Below are positions 24,541 through 34,476 of a DNA stretch of 64,000 bases, piece after piece. The notes under the pieces were generated by a model. It made no database searches. It had not been told where the DNA came from and worked only from the letters and a program-made list of their open reading frames with translations. Position 1 is the stretch's first letter; each line of letters opens with the position of its first letter. A program made the translations under genes and the position numbers. This stretch comes from Diplonema japonicum (lineage: Eukaryota > Euglenozoa > Diplonemea > Diplonemida > Diplonemidae): the NCBI GenBank assembly GCA_964019335.1, contig OZ025656.1:370001-434000 (forward strand), given 5' to 3'.

Positions 24541-27500
24541 ATGAGTGCAGAAGACAGGGAAGAAGAGGACATATCCCTGCCCGCAAGCGGTTCGCATTTT
24601 AAGGCGGAACACAGAACGGAAATTATCGAGATTCTGAATGAGATAAAGACAGGCGGAGAGAAAGCACATGCTGAAGGAAAGCTGAACTTCAAGAGAGCGA
24701 AGGAGATTCTTGAGGAATACCAGGAACAAGGTGTACTCCTGCGCACTGTCCTTCCGGAGTTCGCAGGACTCATTGCAGAGTGTTTCTGGGAAAAGGCTTT
24801 GGAGGACAAGGAGGCGGTGTTGACACGCTTCGGTGACAGCGACATTAGTGAAATCCTCAAATGCCAGGCGCCTTTGGAGGACGAAGATGATGACAAAACA
24901 TACCTCCATGAGGTAGCTGTTCTGGCCTACGTCCTTGCGAAGGTGGTGGGGCCCAAAAATCTTATTGCACACCTTCCCCACGATGTGCGCCAGTTCGAGT
25001 ATGCTTTCTACTACCTGATGTACAGCACATCCCACCACGCACAGCGAACGTGGGAGATACGCTACTTTTTGATGCTCTGGATGACGAATACTGTGCTGGT
25101 CCCCTTCGACCTCTCCTCTATCGACTCTGGCATGCACGACACCATGTCCCTCACAAGGCTTCTCGTCGAGGTAGCTCAGTACTGCCTCCAACAACCTGGA
25201 AAGGTACGCGACATGGGCGCTCTCTTCGTCTCCCGTCTGCTCACCAGACCCGACCTCGCCAGCTCCGAGCACCTCCCCAACTTCCTAAAATGGTGTGCCG
25301 CTTGCCTGCAGGTCACCGACGACGACACCGCCACCTTCGGCCAGGTGGGTGCTCTCAGTGCTATCGCTGGAATACTTAAGTTCGGGAAGCGCGACGAGCT
25401 GATCAACCATCTCGACCTCATAGCTGCGACGCTCACCCAGGACCACCTCGCAGAGACGAAGAACATGCTTGTCAGCAAGACACTTGTCAAGGCCGTCCAA
25501 CGCTTGGGGCTTTCCTACCTGAAGCCGCGCATCGTGGCGTGGCGGTACCAACGAGGCATGCGGTCCCTGCTGGACAACCTACATGGCAAACAAGGGAAAG
25601 ACGCCGCCTCTGTCACTAGCCTGGATGAGGGCTTTCAAGACGAGTTTGCACCCGAGGAGCTGGAACCCATCATTGGTGTGCTGCTGGAGGCTCTGAAGAA
25701 CCAGGACACAATCGTGAGATGGAGTGGAGCGAAGGGCATCGGACGCATTGCGGCCAGGCTGGACAAGCCCGATGCAGACGATGTCGTGAACGCGGTGCTG
25801 GGATTGTTCGATTTGTATGAAGACAGCAACGGGTGGCATGGGGGGTGTTTAGCACTCGCAGAGCTAGCAAGAAGGGGGCTGCTACTGCCCTCTTTGTTTG
25901 AGAAGATCATCCCCGTAACGCTGCAAGCACTGCGGTATGAGGTGTCAAAGGGGACATACAGTGTCGGGAGGCACGTTAGGGACGCTGGGTGCTACGTGTG
26001 CTGGGCGTTCGCAAGGGCCTACGCCCCTGCCGACATCGCGATCTATGCTGAACGAATGGCAGCGTCGTTGCTGTCGGCTGCCTGCTTTGACAAGGAGATC
26101 TCTGTGAGAAGAGCGGCTGCAGCTGCTTTCCAAGAGTGCATTGGCAGACTTGGGAACTTCCCGCATGGCATCGACATCGTGACGCGGGCTGACTACTTCA
26201 CACTGTCGAACAGGAAAAGGGCGTACTTGCAGGTCGCACCTGTTGTGGCCGCCTTCGACGTCAGGTACCACAACCACTTCGCAGCGTTCCTGACAGAGAA
26301 CAGGCTGGTTCACCACGACAGGGATGTGCGCCAACTTGCCTCCAAAGCCCTTGGCGAGCTCTCTGCGGCAGAAAACGCTGACAATGTCATTGTGAATAAG
26401 CACCTCCCCGACCTCCTGAAGCTTGCCCTGAGCACAGGGTCCAGCGACGCACGCCACGGTGCTGTGCTCGGTGTTGCCGAAATATTGTGTGTCTCATCTA
26501 AGAGTATCTCCAAGGACTGCATGCTTGATATCGTGCAACTGATGCCTAGAATTGAGGGCGCTAGATTATACCGTGGAAGGGGCGGTGAGTACATCAGGAT
26601 AGCGGTGTGCCGCCTCATCGAGACACTGTCACTTGCTGGCATCGACCTTCCCGAAACGATAGAGGTGAAGACTGTTAAGGGGTTTGCAAAGGCAAAGACG
26701 CTTGGGAGGTACCAGCAGTGTCTGGACGAGAACCTGTGCCAGACGCTAGAGGAGGTGCAACAGGCGGGTTCGCGTGCTTTCTCAGCATTTTCAAACAGAT
26801 ACTTCGCAACGTACAACGAGGCGTTCCACGGGAAGATCACGAGCAAGCAGCTTGCCCTGCTCGATGTGTCGAAGCTGCCGAACGAGCGAAGAGGCGCAGC
26901 ACTGGCTTTGGGCGAGATGCCGTACTTCGCGGAGACACACGAGAAGGTTTTAAGAGGGCTCATGGCGTGCGTCCCTATTGAAGAAAACCCTGACGTGCGT
27001 GATGCTGAGAGCCGCCGCAATGCCTGCCACTCGTTAGCGAACGTGGTGAAACGCGAGGCCACGCTTACTGACGAGGTCTTCGCAATATTAGAAAAAGCGA
27101 CGACCGACTACACGATCGACCAACGAGGAGATGTAGGCTCCATGGTGCGCATCGCAGCGATGCAGGGCCTTGCCAAGCTCGCTCTTGCTGTAAAGGAACG
27201 AGGCGAGCTGACATCGAAGTACACAACGCGTCTCCTCTGTGCGCTGCTGCGACAGTCGACAGAGAAGCTTGACAAAGTACGAGCGGTGGCTGGGGGCCTG
27301 CTGCATGATCTATGCCACGAGAGCAAGGTGACGGAACTCCTCGACGATGCAGAAGAGGCAACTAAAGTACTGAATGCAGTGGCGGGGGGCGTGACGGACT
27401 GGGGCGCACCATTGGAAACATTCCCGCGAATCACACCATTGCTGACATGCAGCTCGGTGAGAAGGGCTGTCCTCGATGGTGTGGTTGTGGCGGCAGGTGG

Positions 27501-28146
27501 GATGAGCGTCCACGTTTCACGGCCCGCGTTTGAGTCACTCACCACATACTTAGAAACAAACAAGAATGACGCGGAATGGGTGGGAACTGGCATAGCGGAC
27601 ATCCTGAAAGAGAACACTGGCGACGAAAGAGTAGTCCTTCCCGTTCTGGGGACAGCTGAAAAACTCCTGACACTAGGAATGGTACCGAGCCCTGCAGGTG
27701 TCAAGATCTCCGAGGTGTTACGGGCAGAGGTCAAAAGGTGGCCGAAGGAGATCCACATCCTTCTTGCTTCGATAGAGGTCCTCTGCGGCTTGGTGTGCAT
27801 CGTTGAGGAGAGTAACGTCGACGCTCTGCTGCAGTGCCTCCTCATCCTCATTGCTGGGCGATTCCCCAAGGTGCGAGCTAAGACCGCAGCCGCGTTATAC
27901 ACTACGTTATTGGTGAGCCCTCATATTGGTTCGGACAATGCTGGCGCACAGAATCACCTGGCCTCTGAACAGTGGGACGCCCCCTCTGCTGAGAAGGTTC
28001 GCTCTGCCCGGGACAAGCTCTACCCTATGTTCAACCTCACGAAACCTGTCATGAAAGCTGCCCCAAAAGCTGCCCCAAAACAATCCACTCCTTTGCCAGA
28101 CGCAAACGCCAATTACAGTTCCCTGGTGAGGGACGCTGGGTACTAG
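24541..28146 (+). CDS. TBCD: tubulin-specific chaperone D (cofactor D)
   Basis: 1,201 aa, intronless, matching the length of cofactor D. The hallmark WEIRYFLMLWMTNTVLVPFD with SSIDS (about residues 168-192) is strong. The rest is alpha-helical HEAT/ARM-type repeats, including ADADDVV-type helices, KGTYSVGRHVRDAGCYVCWA (about 470-490) and RRGAALALGEMP (about 785). Cofactor D captures beta-tubulin and, with cofactors C and E, drives GTP hydrolysis to form the alpha/beta dimer; it is needed for flagella and cytoskeleton. The start follows a G/A-run leader, 'GGGGGGAAAAAAAATG'. The C-terminal tail (KAAPKAAPKQS) is low complexity. Confidence 0.93.
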   Translation: MSAEDREEEDISLPASGSHFKAEHRTEIIEILNEIKTGGEKAHAEGKLNFKRAKEILEEYQEQGVLLRTVLPEFAGLIAECFWEKALEDKEAVLTRFGDSDISEILKCQAPLEDEDDDKTYLHEVAVLAYVLAKVVGPKNLIAHLPHDVRQFEYAFYYLMYSTSHHAQRTWEIRYFLMLWMTNTVLVPFDLSSIDSGMHDTMSLTRLLVEVAQYCLQQPGKVRDMGALFVSRLLTRPDLASSEHLPNFLKWCAACLQVTDDDTATFGQVGALSAIAGILKFGKRDELINHLDLIAATLTQDHLAETKNMLVSKTLVKAVQRLGLSYLKPRIVAWRYQRGMRSLLDNLHGKQGKDAASVTSLDEGFQDEFAPEELEPIIGVLLEALKNQDTIVRWSGAKGIGRIAARLDKPDADDVVNAVLGLFDLYEDSNGWHGGCLALAELARRGLLLPSLFEKIIPVTLQALRYEVSKGTYSVGRHVRDAGCYVCWAFARAYAPADIAIYAERMAASLLSAACFDKEISVRRAAAAAFQECIGRLGNFPHGIDIVTRADYFTLSNRKRAYLQVAPVVAAFDVRYHNHFAAFLTENRLVHHDRDVRQLASKALGELSAAENADNVIVNKHLPDLLKLALSTGSSDARHGAVLGVAEILCVSSKSISKDCMLDIVQLMPRIEGARLYRGRGGEYIRIAVCRLIETLSLAGIDLPETIEVKTVKGFAKAKTLGRYQQCLDENLCQTLEEVQQAGSRAFSAFSNRYFATYNEAFHGKITSKQLALLDVSKLPNERRGAALALGEMPYFAETHEKVLRGLMACVPIEENPDVRDAESRRNACHSLANVVKREATLTDEVFAILEKATTDYTIDQRGDVGSMVRIAAMQGLAKLALAVKERGELTSKYTTRLLCALLRQSTEKLDKVRAVAGGLLHDLCHESKVTELLDDAEEATKVLNAVAGGVTDWGAPLETFPRITPLLTCSSVRRAVLDGVVVAAGGMSVHVSRPAFESLTTYLETNKNDAEWVGTGIADILKENTGDERVVLPVLGTAEKLLTLGMVPSPAGVKISEVLRAEVKRWPKEIHILLASIEVLCGLVCIVEESNVDALLQCLLILIAGRFPKVRAKTAAALYTTLLVSPHIGSDNAGAQNHLASEQWDAPSAEKVRSARDKLYPMFNLTKPVMKAAPKAAPKQSTPLPDANANYSSLVRDAGY

Positions 28147-28501
28147 TTTATTTCTTCATCTTTTTTTAAAAAAAAATAACTTTTAATGTTTCCCTTGCCC
28201 CCCGAGAAGGAGAGAAGAACAAAAAAAAACAAAAAAAAAAAAACAGAAAAAAAAGAGAAGCGAAAACAGTGTCCCCTCCTCTTCTCCTTTTACAACCTTA
28301 TTATATTTGATTCTCACTTTCTTAGTTTTTTTTTTTCTCCCCTAAAGCACCAACTGAGCAACAAAAAGAAAAATCATTTTCTCTCTTTCGTTTTTTTGTT
28401 TTTGTTTTTTTCACGCTTCCCCCCCCCCCCCCCCCAATCTTAGATTTTATTTCAAACCTTTTGTGTAGAAAAATGTGGATCATGTCAGTTCTTTTTTAAG
28501 G
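28147..28501. other. intergenic
   Basis: A-, T- and C-runs only; a candidate acceptor TTCTTTTTTAAG ends at 28500, immediately before the G-ATG of the next gene. Confidence 0.55.
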
Positions 28502-29239
28502 ATGTTACTTAATCCACATGCTGAGCTCAACTTCGACACTGTCAGTGCGCCGAGGAGGTTTGAGAGGCTAAACAAGAAAAAACCAAGGGATAGGAGCGGA
28601 GTATGGGGGTACTGCAAGGCTTTTACAGCACCTGCAAAACATAGGGGCGTTGCGATGCGAGAAACGTTGAGCAGGCCTCAAGAGGCGGCGGCGGTGGAAC
28701 GGTTATACAAAATACCGGTGGAAACGTTCAGAAAAAAACGAGAAGAGAGGGAAAAGGAAGTGATGAGAGCCGTGAGGAGCATCGTGAGGATTCCGAAGGA
28801 AAAGAACCCTCAAGACGCGGTGCGTGTGGCAACGATTCTGTATTATAATGAGATCGAGGAACGAAAAGAGAAGGAAGCAAAATATCTGGAAAAGGTGCAG
28901 AAAGAAGAAAGTGTTTCTACAGCCAAAACCCGTTCTCTTTACAGAGAAGAACTCACGGAGCTTATCGGTAGGCTGCACACTGCCAGCATCCGCGACAGGC
29001 CCGACAAACTCCGACACTGGGATACAAAATGGTACGGAAACCCCACCACCGCTAAAAAGCTCACTCCGGATCAGGTTCGGGAGCAAAACACAAAACACAC
29101 CTCACTCCAAACCAAACATTCCGAGCTGCTCAAAAACCTTACACGTAAGTACGGCCCGGTGACCCCGCCCTCCCATGTGTTGCCTCCCTCAGAAGTAACC
29201 GCGATGTTGCAAAGGCTTGGTGCGAACTGGTTATTTTAA
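28502..29239 (+). CDS. unrecognised basic, helical protein
   Basis: 245 aa from the first in-frame ATG (28502; the frame is open upstream only from a GTG). Highly charged throughout: a Lys/Arg-rich N-terminal third ([19 protein letters not shown]), helices rich in Glu/Lys at about 80-165, and a C-terminal third with [16 protein letters not shown] and [15 protein letters not shown]. No transmembrane segment. The composition would suit a mitoribosomal or axonemal protein, but I recognise no family. Coding is supported by a long uninterrupted frame with normal amino-acid composition. Confidence 0.7.
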   Translation: MLLNPHAELNFDTVSAPRRFERLNKKKPRDRSGVWGYCKAFTAPAKHRGVAMRETLSRPQEAAAVERLYKIPVETFRKKREEREKEVMRAVRSIVRIPKEKNPQDAVRVATILYYNEIEERKEKEAKYLEKVQKEESVSTAKTRSLYREELTELIGRLHTASIRDRPDKLRHWDTKWYGNPTTAKKLTPDQVREQNTKHTSLQTKHSELLKNLTRKYGPVTPPSHVLPPSEVTAMLQRLGANWLF

Positions 29240-29321
29240 ACTCCTTTCAAAAAAAAAAAAAAGAAAAGAAAAAACACCTCAGGATATCAAAAGAAAAGAG
29301 GAAAACAAAAACAAAAAAAGA

Positions 29322-30191
29322 ATGCCGTTCCACCTTGTGGGTCTTGGCCTCGGTGACGAAAAGGACATCACGTTGAAGGGTTTGGAGTGCGTGAAGAAGT
29401 GCGACATCGTGTACCTCGAGGCTTACACGTCGATCTTGCTGAACCAGAACGTAGGAGAGGCAGCTGGGCTGTCGGAGTTTTACGGAAGAGAGGTAATCGT
29501 AGCAGACAGGGAGGCTGTCGAGAGCGGGGGTGTTCTGGACGAGGCAGTCGAGAAGGACATCGCACTACTTGTCGTGGGCGACCCGTTCGGGGCCACCACG
29601 CACAGTGACCTGGTCTCACGGTGCAAAGAGAAGGACATTCCGTGCAATGTCATCCACAACTCAACCATCATGAGCGCGATCGGCGCCTGTGGGTTGCAGC
29701 TCTACAGATACGGGCAGACAGTCAGTCTTTGCTTCTGGACGGAGACATGGAAGCCAGACTCCTGGTACGACAAGATCCTGGAATCGAAGCGCATTGGCCT
29801 GCACGCTCTCCTCCTCCTCGATATCAAAGTCAAGGAACAGAGCATTGAAAACATGGCCAGGGGTAGGAAGATATACGAGCCCCCCAGGTTCATGACGGTA
29901 GCACAGGCTGCCGAGCAAGTCCTCGAGGTCGCCGCTAACAAATCCTGCGAGTTGATTGGCCCGAAAACCGTCGCCGTGGGCCTTGCCAGAGTAGGCTGCA
30001 GCGACCAGCTCATCATCGCAGGCACTCTTCAGGAGCTGGCCGAGACCGACTTTGGCACCCCCCTTCACTCCATGGTCATCTGCGGCGACATCCACGAGGC
30101 CGAGGAGGAGCACCTGTCAATCTTCTACACCGATTCCCTCAAGAAGGATTACCAAGCGAGGCTTGAAGCCGAGCGTGCGAAACATCAGTAG
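29322..30191 (+). CDS. DPH5: diphthine (methyl ester) synthase
   Basis: 289 aa, typical length. Begins [20 protein letters not shown], with [17 protein letters not shown], then the [15 protein letters not shown] loop, [31 protein letters not shown] and a C-terminal [20 protein letters not shown]. The enzyme uses S-adenosylmethionine to methylate the histidine modification on elongation factor 2 during diphthamide synthesis, in the cytosol. ATG 29322 is the first Met after a Lys-coding A/G leader. No intron. Its 3' end is 97 nt from the start of the next gene, typical spacing in this array. Confidence 0.95.
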   Translation: MPFHLVGLGLGDEKDITLKGLECVKKCDIVYLEAYTSILLNQNVGEAAGLSEFYGREVIVADREAVESGGVLDEAVEKDIALLVVGDPFGATTHSDLVSRCKEKDIPCNVIHNSTIMSAIGACGLQLYRYGQTVSLCFWTETWKPDSWYDKILESKRIGLHALLLLDIKVKEQSIENMARGRKIYEPPRFMTVAQAAEQVLEVAANKSCELIGPKTVAVGLARVGCSDQLIIAGTLQELAETDFGTPLHSMVICGDIHEAEEEHLSIFYTDSLKKDYQARLEAERAKHQ

Positions 30192-30259
30192 TCACGTCTT
30201 ACTCCTAGCCCCCCCGTTCACAATTTCTTTTTTAAATTTGCGGCTTCTCTTTTTTTTTT

Positions 30260-30279
30260 TTTCAAATATTTCACATCAG
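30260..30279 (+). promoter_or_regulatory. candidate trans-splice acceptor
   Basis: T-run, then TCAAATATTTCACATCAG ending at 30279, 10 nt before the coiled-coil gene's ATG and 88 nt after the DPH5 stop. It has the pyrimidine-rich plus AG form expected for a spliced-leader acceptor. Inference from position and composition. Confidence 0.5.
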
Positions 30280-30288
30280 TGGGTGGTG

Positions 30289-31584
30289 ATGGAGTTGACT
30301 CCGTTGCCGTTGCCAGCATGTGAACGGCTCGCACGCATAAGCACGAGGAGGAGGGCGGGGAGCACCGTCGGGAGCTCAACGTCCAGCGAGAGTGCGGCGA
30401 CTATATATCAGCAGGGCATTGAGGAAATGACGAAGGCGAAGGATAAAGAGATTGAGAAGATCAAAGCAAGGCTGAAGGAGGCGATGAATGATGTGGAGGC
30501 TTCGGAGCAGTCGAGGCGGGACTTGGAGGAGGAGGTTGAGGAGCTGAACGGGAAGCTGCGGAAGAAGACAAACGATCTGGAAACACTGCAGGACTTGACC
30601 GACACCCTGGACGGGGACGCGGAGCGGGCGAAACATGCCAAAAAGAAGTTCCAGAATGATTCGATAACCTGCAGGAAGGAAGTAGCCAGGTGGAAGCTTT
30701 GCAGCTTTGAATGTGAGGCGCGATCAGAGTTTGCTGAAGACGAGTCGCAGGAGCGGCAAGCCTTGGTGCTGCAGGTTGCCACTGCAGCGTCGTCTCACAG
30801 TGCGCAGCTGAGTCTAGAGGCGTCTGCACTAAGGAAGCAAGTAAAAGAAATGCAACTGCGCATGGACAACCTTGTGGAACTGGGGAGGGAGTCGCTTAGG
30901 GTACAAAATCGTGCGGAGCCTGTAATCTGCAGCAGCCACGAAGCCTTGAAGGACGACCTTGCCAACATGCGACGTGAGAAGAACGAAGCTCTTGGCGCAC
31001 TGCGCGCGGAGCGGAACTCGCATGCTGCGTTGCTTGAGAGGTACTACGCTGTAGAGGCGGCGAGGGACACTGCACTGAGGCAGCTTGCTGAGTTGCCTGA
31101 CTTGGAGAGACAGATTGAGATGTTGAGCAGGAACAAGTTGGGCGAGAGTGGTTGGCAGATGGAAAAGCAGAACCTAGAAGGGCTGCTGCGGAAAAAAGCG
31201 CTGGAGCTTGCGCAGATGACGAAGAGGCGAGACAAGGCAAAAAAGAAAGAGCAAGAAACGGTTGCGGAGCTGGTACGGCTGAAGGGTCTGATGCTATCAG
31301 ACCAACAGAACTATCAGGTGCATTCGCAACAGGCACAGTCTCAGAACCAACTTTTACTGCCACCGCCTCTCTCTTCATCGTCAGGACCATCAAGCGTCCA
31401 ACAACCTGCTTCACGCACAGAGACCCCTGCCTCCACTTGGACTTATCCTAACCCTACCCCCAGCGAGGCCACTCGCGATGCCGAAGTCGCCTTCCTCCGC
31501 TCCCGTGTCAGAGAACTGACCCACCAAGGCCGTTACGCAGCAGGCTTCTCAACTCCTCCCCCTGGAGCAGCCTGTGCACCTTAG
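30289..31584 (+). CDS. long coiled-coil protein
   Basis: 431 aa. Residues about 45-350 are nearly continuous heptad-rich coiled coil (Glu/Lys/Arg/Leu, no Pro), e.g. MTKAKDKEIEKIKARLKEAM and LLRKKALELAQMTKRRDKAK; the C-terminal 80 residues are Ser/Gln/Pro-rich. The ATG at 30289 lies 10 nt after TTTCACATCAG, a good acceptor following a T-run, so upstream in-frame sequence overlapping DPH5 is not part of it. Family unknown; a structural or flagellar/cytoskeletal role is only suggested by the coiled coil. Confidence 0.75.
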   Translation: MELTPLPLPACERLARISTRRRAGSTVGSSTSSESAATIYQQGIEEMTKAKDKEIEKIKARLKEAMNDVEASEQSRRDLEEEVEELNGKLRKKTNDLETLQDLTDTLDGDAERAKHAKKKFQNDSITCRKEVARWKLCSFECEARSEFAEDESQERQALVLQVATAASSHSAQLSLEASALRKQVKEMQLRMDNLVELGRESLRVQNRAEPVICSSHEALKDDLANMRREKNEALGALRAERNSHAALLERYYAVEAARDTALRQLAELPDLERQIEMLSRNKLGESGWQMEKQNLEGLLRKKALELAQMTKRRDKAKKKEQETVAELVRLKGLMLSDQQNYQVHSQQAQSQNQLLLPPPLSSSSGPSSVQQPASRTETPASTWTYPNPTPSEATRDAEVAFLRSRVRELTHQGRYAAGFSTPPPGAACAP

Positions 31585-31867
31585 ATCATACAAATAGATT
31601 TTTTTTTTCCTTGACATTTATTGCTATCCGCCTCTGTTTTTTTTCCCCCATTATTATACTACCATCCCCCTCCCCGTGTTTTTTTATCCCCCCTCATAAT
31701 ATAACAATATTTCTGTTCACCCCTCACCCTCCCTCCCTCCCTCCCTTTAGACCCTTCCCCAGTTTGTAATAGATCGTTGGTATCGATAGTATTAAAAAGC
31801 CGACAAAAAAAAAAAAAAAAAAACAATGAATGACAATTTATAGCTATGTTATAGGTAAGGGTTACAC

Positions 31868-32605
31868 ATGGAATGGTCGTTGGGGGGTTTTGGGGTGGTG
31901 ATGGCGGCGAGGGCGGGGTACTGTGTGGCGAGTGACTTGACAGCGCAGATCGTGGAAGGGCGAGGGGTGGAGATGGGGAGGGTTGTAAGGTTCACTGGAG
32001 TAGGGACATTGTGGCTGTGCCCAGTGAGTTATTGTGAGTGGGTGGTGATCAATGCGGTGCTTCCTGGAACGAGTTTAGCCGCTGCTGCGGGAAAAACAGC
32101 GGTCGACCTCTTCATGGTCAGGCCCGCCAACGGACTCACTGCCATGGCTATCACCGAGGCAGTTCGCTCCCAGTCCACCCAAAAAATAGTATCCAAGATA
32201 AAACAGGACTTCCTAAAAACCCAACTCTCCACTAGCGGCCTTAAGGTTTCCCTCAACCTCGCTACGTTTCTCATGTTCTCCTCGGTGCCGAGCCAGATGC
32301 TCTTTTTAACCGCTTCTCACTTCCTTCTCAACGTCTACAACAACCATCTGATTAACAAACCAGTTTTGGAACAGCAAGACGTGGAGACAGAAGAAAGGAC
32401 GGAAGACGTCCAAGAACTTCCCACCATCCCTGTCTTGAAGCACCGGGGAGTACCTTGCACATTGGGGCTGCGTGGTGTCGGGGACATGACGCAATACTCC
32501 AATCTGAACGGATACATCGGGGTGTCCTTTGACGAGGTTAAGGCAACGCACGTGAAGGATGTTCCCCTGTCATGGACGGCATTGAAATCCTGGATGGGAC
32601 GGTGA
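31868..32605 (+). CDS. Mpv17/PMP22-like membrane protein
   Basis: 245 aa. Hydrophobic segments at about 8-30, 42-70, 75-90 and 130-160. The layout 'ASDLTAQIVEG', 'VVRFTGVGTLWLCPVSYCEW', 'KTAVDLFMVRPANGLTAMAI', 'NLATFLMFSSVPSQM' and 'LNVYNNHLI' parallels the Mpv17 pattern (GD-x-Q, G-x-x-x-x-P-x-x-x-W-Y, D-Q-x-x-x-x-P, FxxVP, WNxYLS) with several positions changed. Mpv17 proteins sit in mitochondrial inner or peroxisomal membranes and may form small channels. A hydrophilic C-terminus (about 165-245) extends beyond the usual family length. Confidence 0.6.
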   Translation: MEWSLGGFGVVMAARAGYCVASDLTAQIVEGRGVEMGRVVRFTGVGTLWLCPVSYCEWVVINAVLPGTSLAAAAGKTAVDLFMVRPANGLTAMAITEAVRSQSTQKIVSKIKQDFLKTQLSTSGLKVSLNLATFLMFSSVPSQMLFLTASHFLLNVYNNHLINKPVLEQQDVETEERTEDVQELPTIPVLKHRGVPCTLGLRGVGDMTQYSNLNGYIGVSFDEVKATHVKDVPLSWTALKSWMGR

Positions 32606-32717
32606 GAATTCTTATGTATTTCTTTCTCGCGCATATTATTATTTTTTTCACAGGAAAAACAAAGAGGAAGGAAAAGAAAAAGAGTAACACACACAATCTC
32701 GCTCTCCCACCTGAAAC

Positions 32718-33947
32718 ATGGCAGGGAGCGTAGGGGGTGCGGTTGTCGGCTGCCCTGGGTATGCGGGGTACATCCCGTCTTCCCGGCAGCCGCTCACGTC
32801 CACCAACTCCACAGTGACTGATCGGATGCCGTTGATTTCAAGAACACGCAGTTCGCAGGCTACAGGCACAAAACCATCGTTCACGGCAACAGAGGCCGAC
32901 ATCATCAGGGACCCGACGGGCGTGTTCATGCCAAAGAGATCCACGGAAACAACGCTTTATTCCACACAGGGCACGTTTCGACCTGATCCAGGGGATTGGG
33001 TACAGCCTAAGACAAAACGTGCGCTCCTTGAGTCGCAAGGACAAGGGCAGACATCGACGGCGGGCGGGCCAAAATTCTCAGCAAAATCGCTTTACAACGA
33101 AACGAATAAAATGGAAACAAACCGCCCGACGAACTACTACTCGAGTGTGCAGCAGGCGGAGATGAAGGGCGCCGAAGAAGACCTGACTGCTTCGTTTAAA
33201 AACACGCGGTCGAGCGCGAGGCAGCACCAGCCAACAGCGAAGAAGCAAGTAACACGAGTCGAAGCGGCAGCGGGTTTGGAAGCACCGAAGTTCGACCTCC
33301 CACCAAAGAGGAAGATCCTAGGAGCGGAGCCCATCAGCGCGTCGGAGTTTGTGAAGTTCAAAGGCGCCCATGAAAGCAAATCCTCATCTCAGAAAGAGTA
33401 CGGGGCACGAGGGTACGTCCCTGCCGCCAACATCGCAGCAACAGTTGAAAAGATGAGCATGGCAGCCACCACTTCTGATCTGTTTGCAGGGACGGCGAAG
33501 TCTGCATTGGGCCTGCGGCTGCCTGGGTACATGGGACACGTCCCTTGCGGTGATGCATCAAAGGGAACTATGAAGAGAACGAAGCCGGATCTTTTGAAGC
33601 AAAATTCGCAAAATGTTCGGTTGATGTCAACCTCTAGGAAGACCCTCCCGGGGTATTCGGGCTTCGAGCCGAAGAGCCTTGAAAACGATAACGGAATGCC
33701 CAACAGACCCGCAACGCACCTCACATCCACAGGCGTAGCGGGGGCCTCCGTCCTTGCTGGTGAAACTGAAAAGGCAATGAACAACACCACCCATGCCAAA
33801 CAGGCCGGTATTCGCATGTTCTTCACTCAGGGTGGCGGCCAACCCGACCATTCTATCTCCGAACAGTACTATGTGAAGTACCGTCCTATGGAAGGTTCAC
33901 TCAAGATGGGTGCCCGCTCTGAGCGTACTATTCCTGTTGCTAAATAA
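32718..33947 (+). CDS. CIMIP2/FAM166-like ciliary microtubule inner protein
   Basis: 409 aa, soluble, low in large hydrophobic stretches. It has three copies of a proline/glycine motif typical of this family: CPGYAGYIPSSR (about residue 12), LPGYMGHVPCGD (about 268) and LPGYSGFEP (about 310). Around them are disordered, Lys/Ser/Thr-rich segments, as in proteins that line the lumen of axonemal microtubules. I infer a flagellar doublet role from the motif; the protein is longer than common relatives. Start at ATG 32718, after a pyrimidine-rich leader (CTCGCTCTCCCACCTGAAAC). Confidence 0.6.
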   Translation: MAGSVGGAVVGCPGYAGYIPSSRQPLTSTNSTVTDRMPLISRTRSSQATGTKPSFTATEADIIRDPTGVFMPKRSTETTLYSTQGTFRPDPGDWVQPKTKRALLESQGQGQTSTAGGPKFSAKSLYNETNKMETNRPTNYYSSVQQAEMKGAEEDLTASFKNTRSSARQHQPTAKKQVTRVEAAAGLEAPKFDLPPKRKILGAEPISASEFVKFKGAHESKSSSQKEYGARGYVPAANIAATVEKMSMAATTSDLFAGTAKSALGLRLPGYMGHVPCGDASKGTMKRTKPDLLKQNSQNVRLMSTSRKTLPGYSGFEPKSLENDNGMPNRPATHLTSTGVAGASVLAGETEKAMNNTTHAKQAGIRMFFTQGGGQPDHSISEQYYVKYRPMEGSLKMGARSERTIPVAK

Positions 33948-34476
33948 AAGGGAGTAGGGGAATAGGGATTTTGAGGTTTTTGCTAACACTTCTCAGTGCA
34001 TTTTGTTTTTCTTCTCGTCCCTCCCTCCCCCCGCCTTTTTCTTCTTTCTTGTATTGGGGGATTTCCACCCCCCAAAGGGTGAGAGAAAATGAAAGTAAGA
34101 AAAGGAGGGGAAGACAATGTTGTGTTACTCAAGTGAGTTTTGCAAAATTTTCCGGAGCCTACAAATAGAGTTGTGGTACCATTGGTGGTAGCATTTCTAC
34201 AGGAACTAGTTTCCTGTTACGAGCAACAAAAAAAAAAAAGAAAAAAAAAACACCCACTCTTGTTGTAACATACATTTACGAAAGAAAGCCTACCTCCCAC
34301 ACCCAATCCTTTTACTTCCCTTCTTTAAACCCCCCCCCCCCCAATTCCTTTTTTCTTGTATGCCAAAAAAAAAACTTCCCCCACTTTACTATTTCCCCCC
34401 CCCATTCTTTCTATCCCCTTGGACAAGGCCAGTATAGTAAAAGAAGGAGGGCATGAGGTGCATGAAAATATAGAAT
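33948..34476. other. intergenic
   Basis: Short homopolymers, a C-run near 34330 and a candidate acceptor (ATATAG, ending at 34473) just before the next ATG. No gene. Confidence 0.55.
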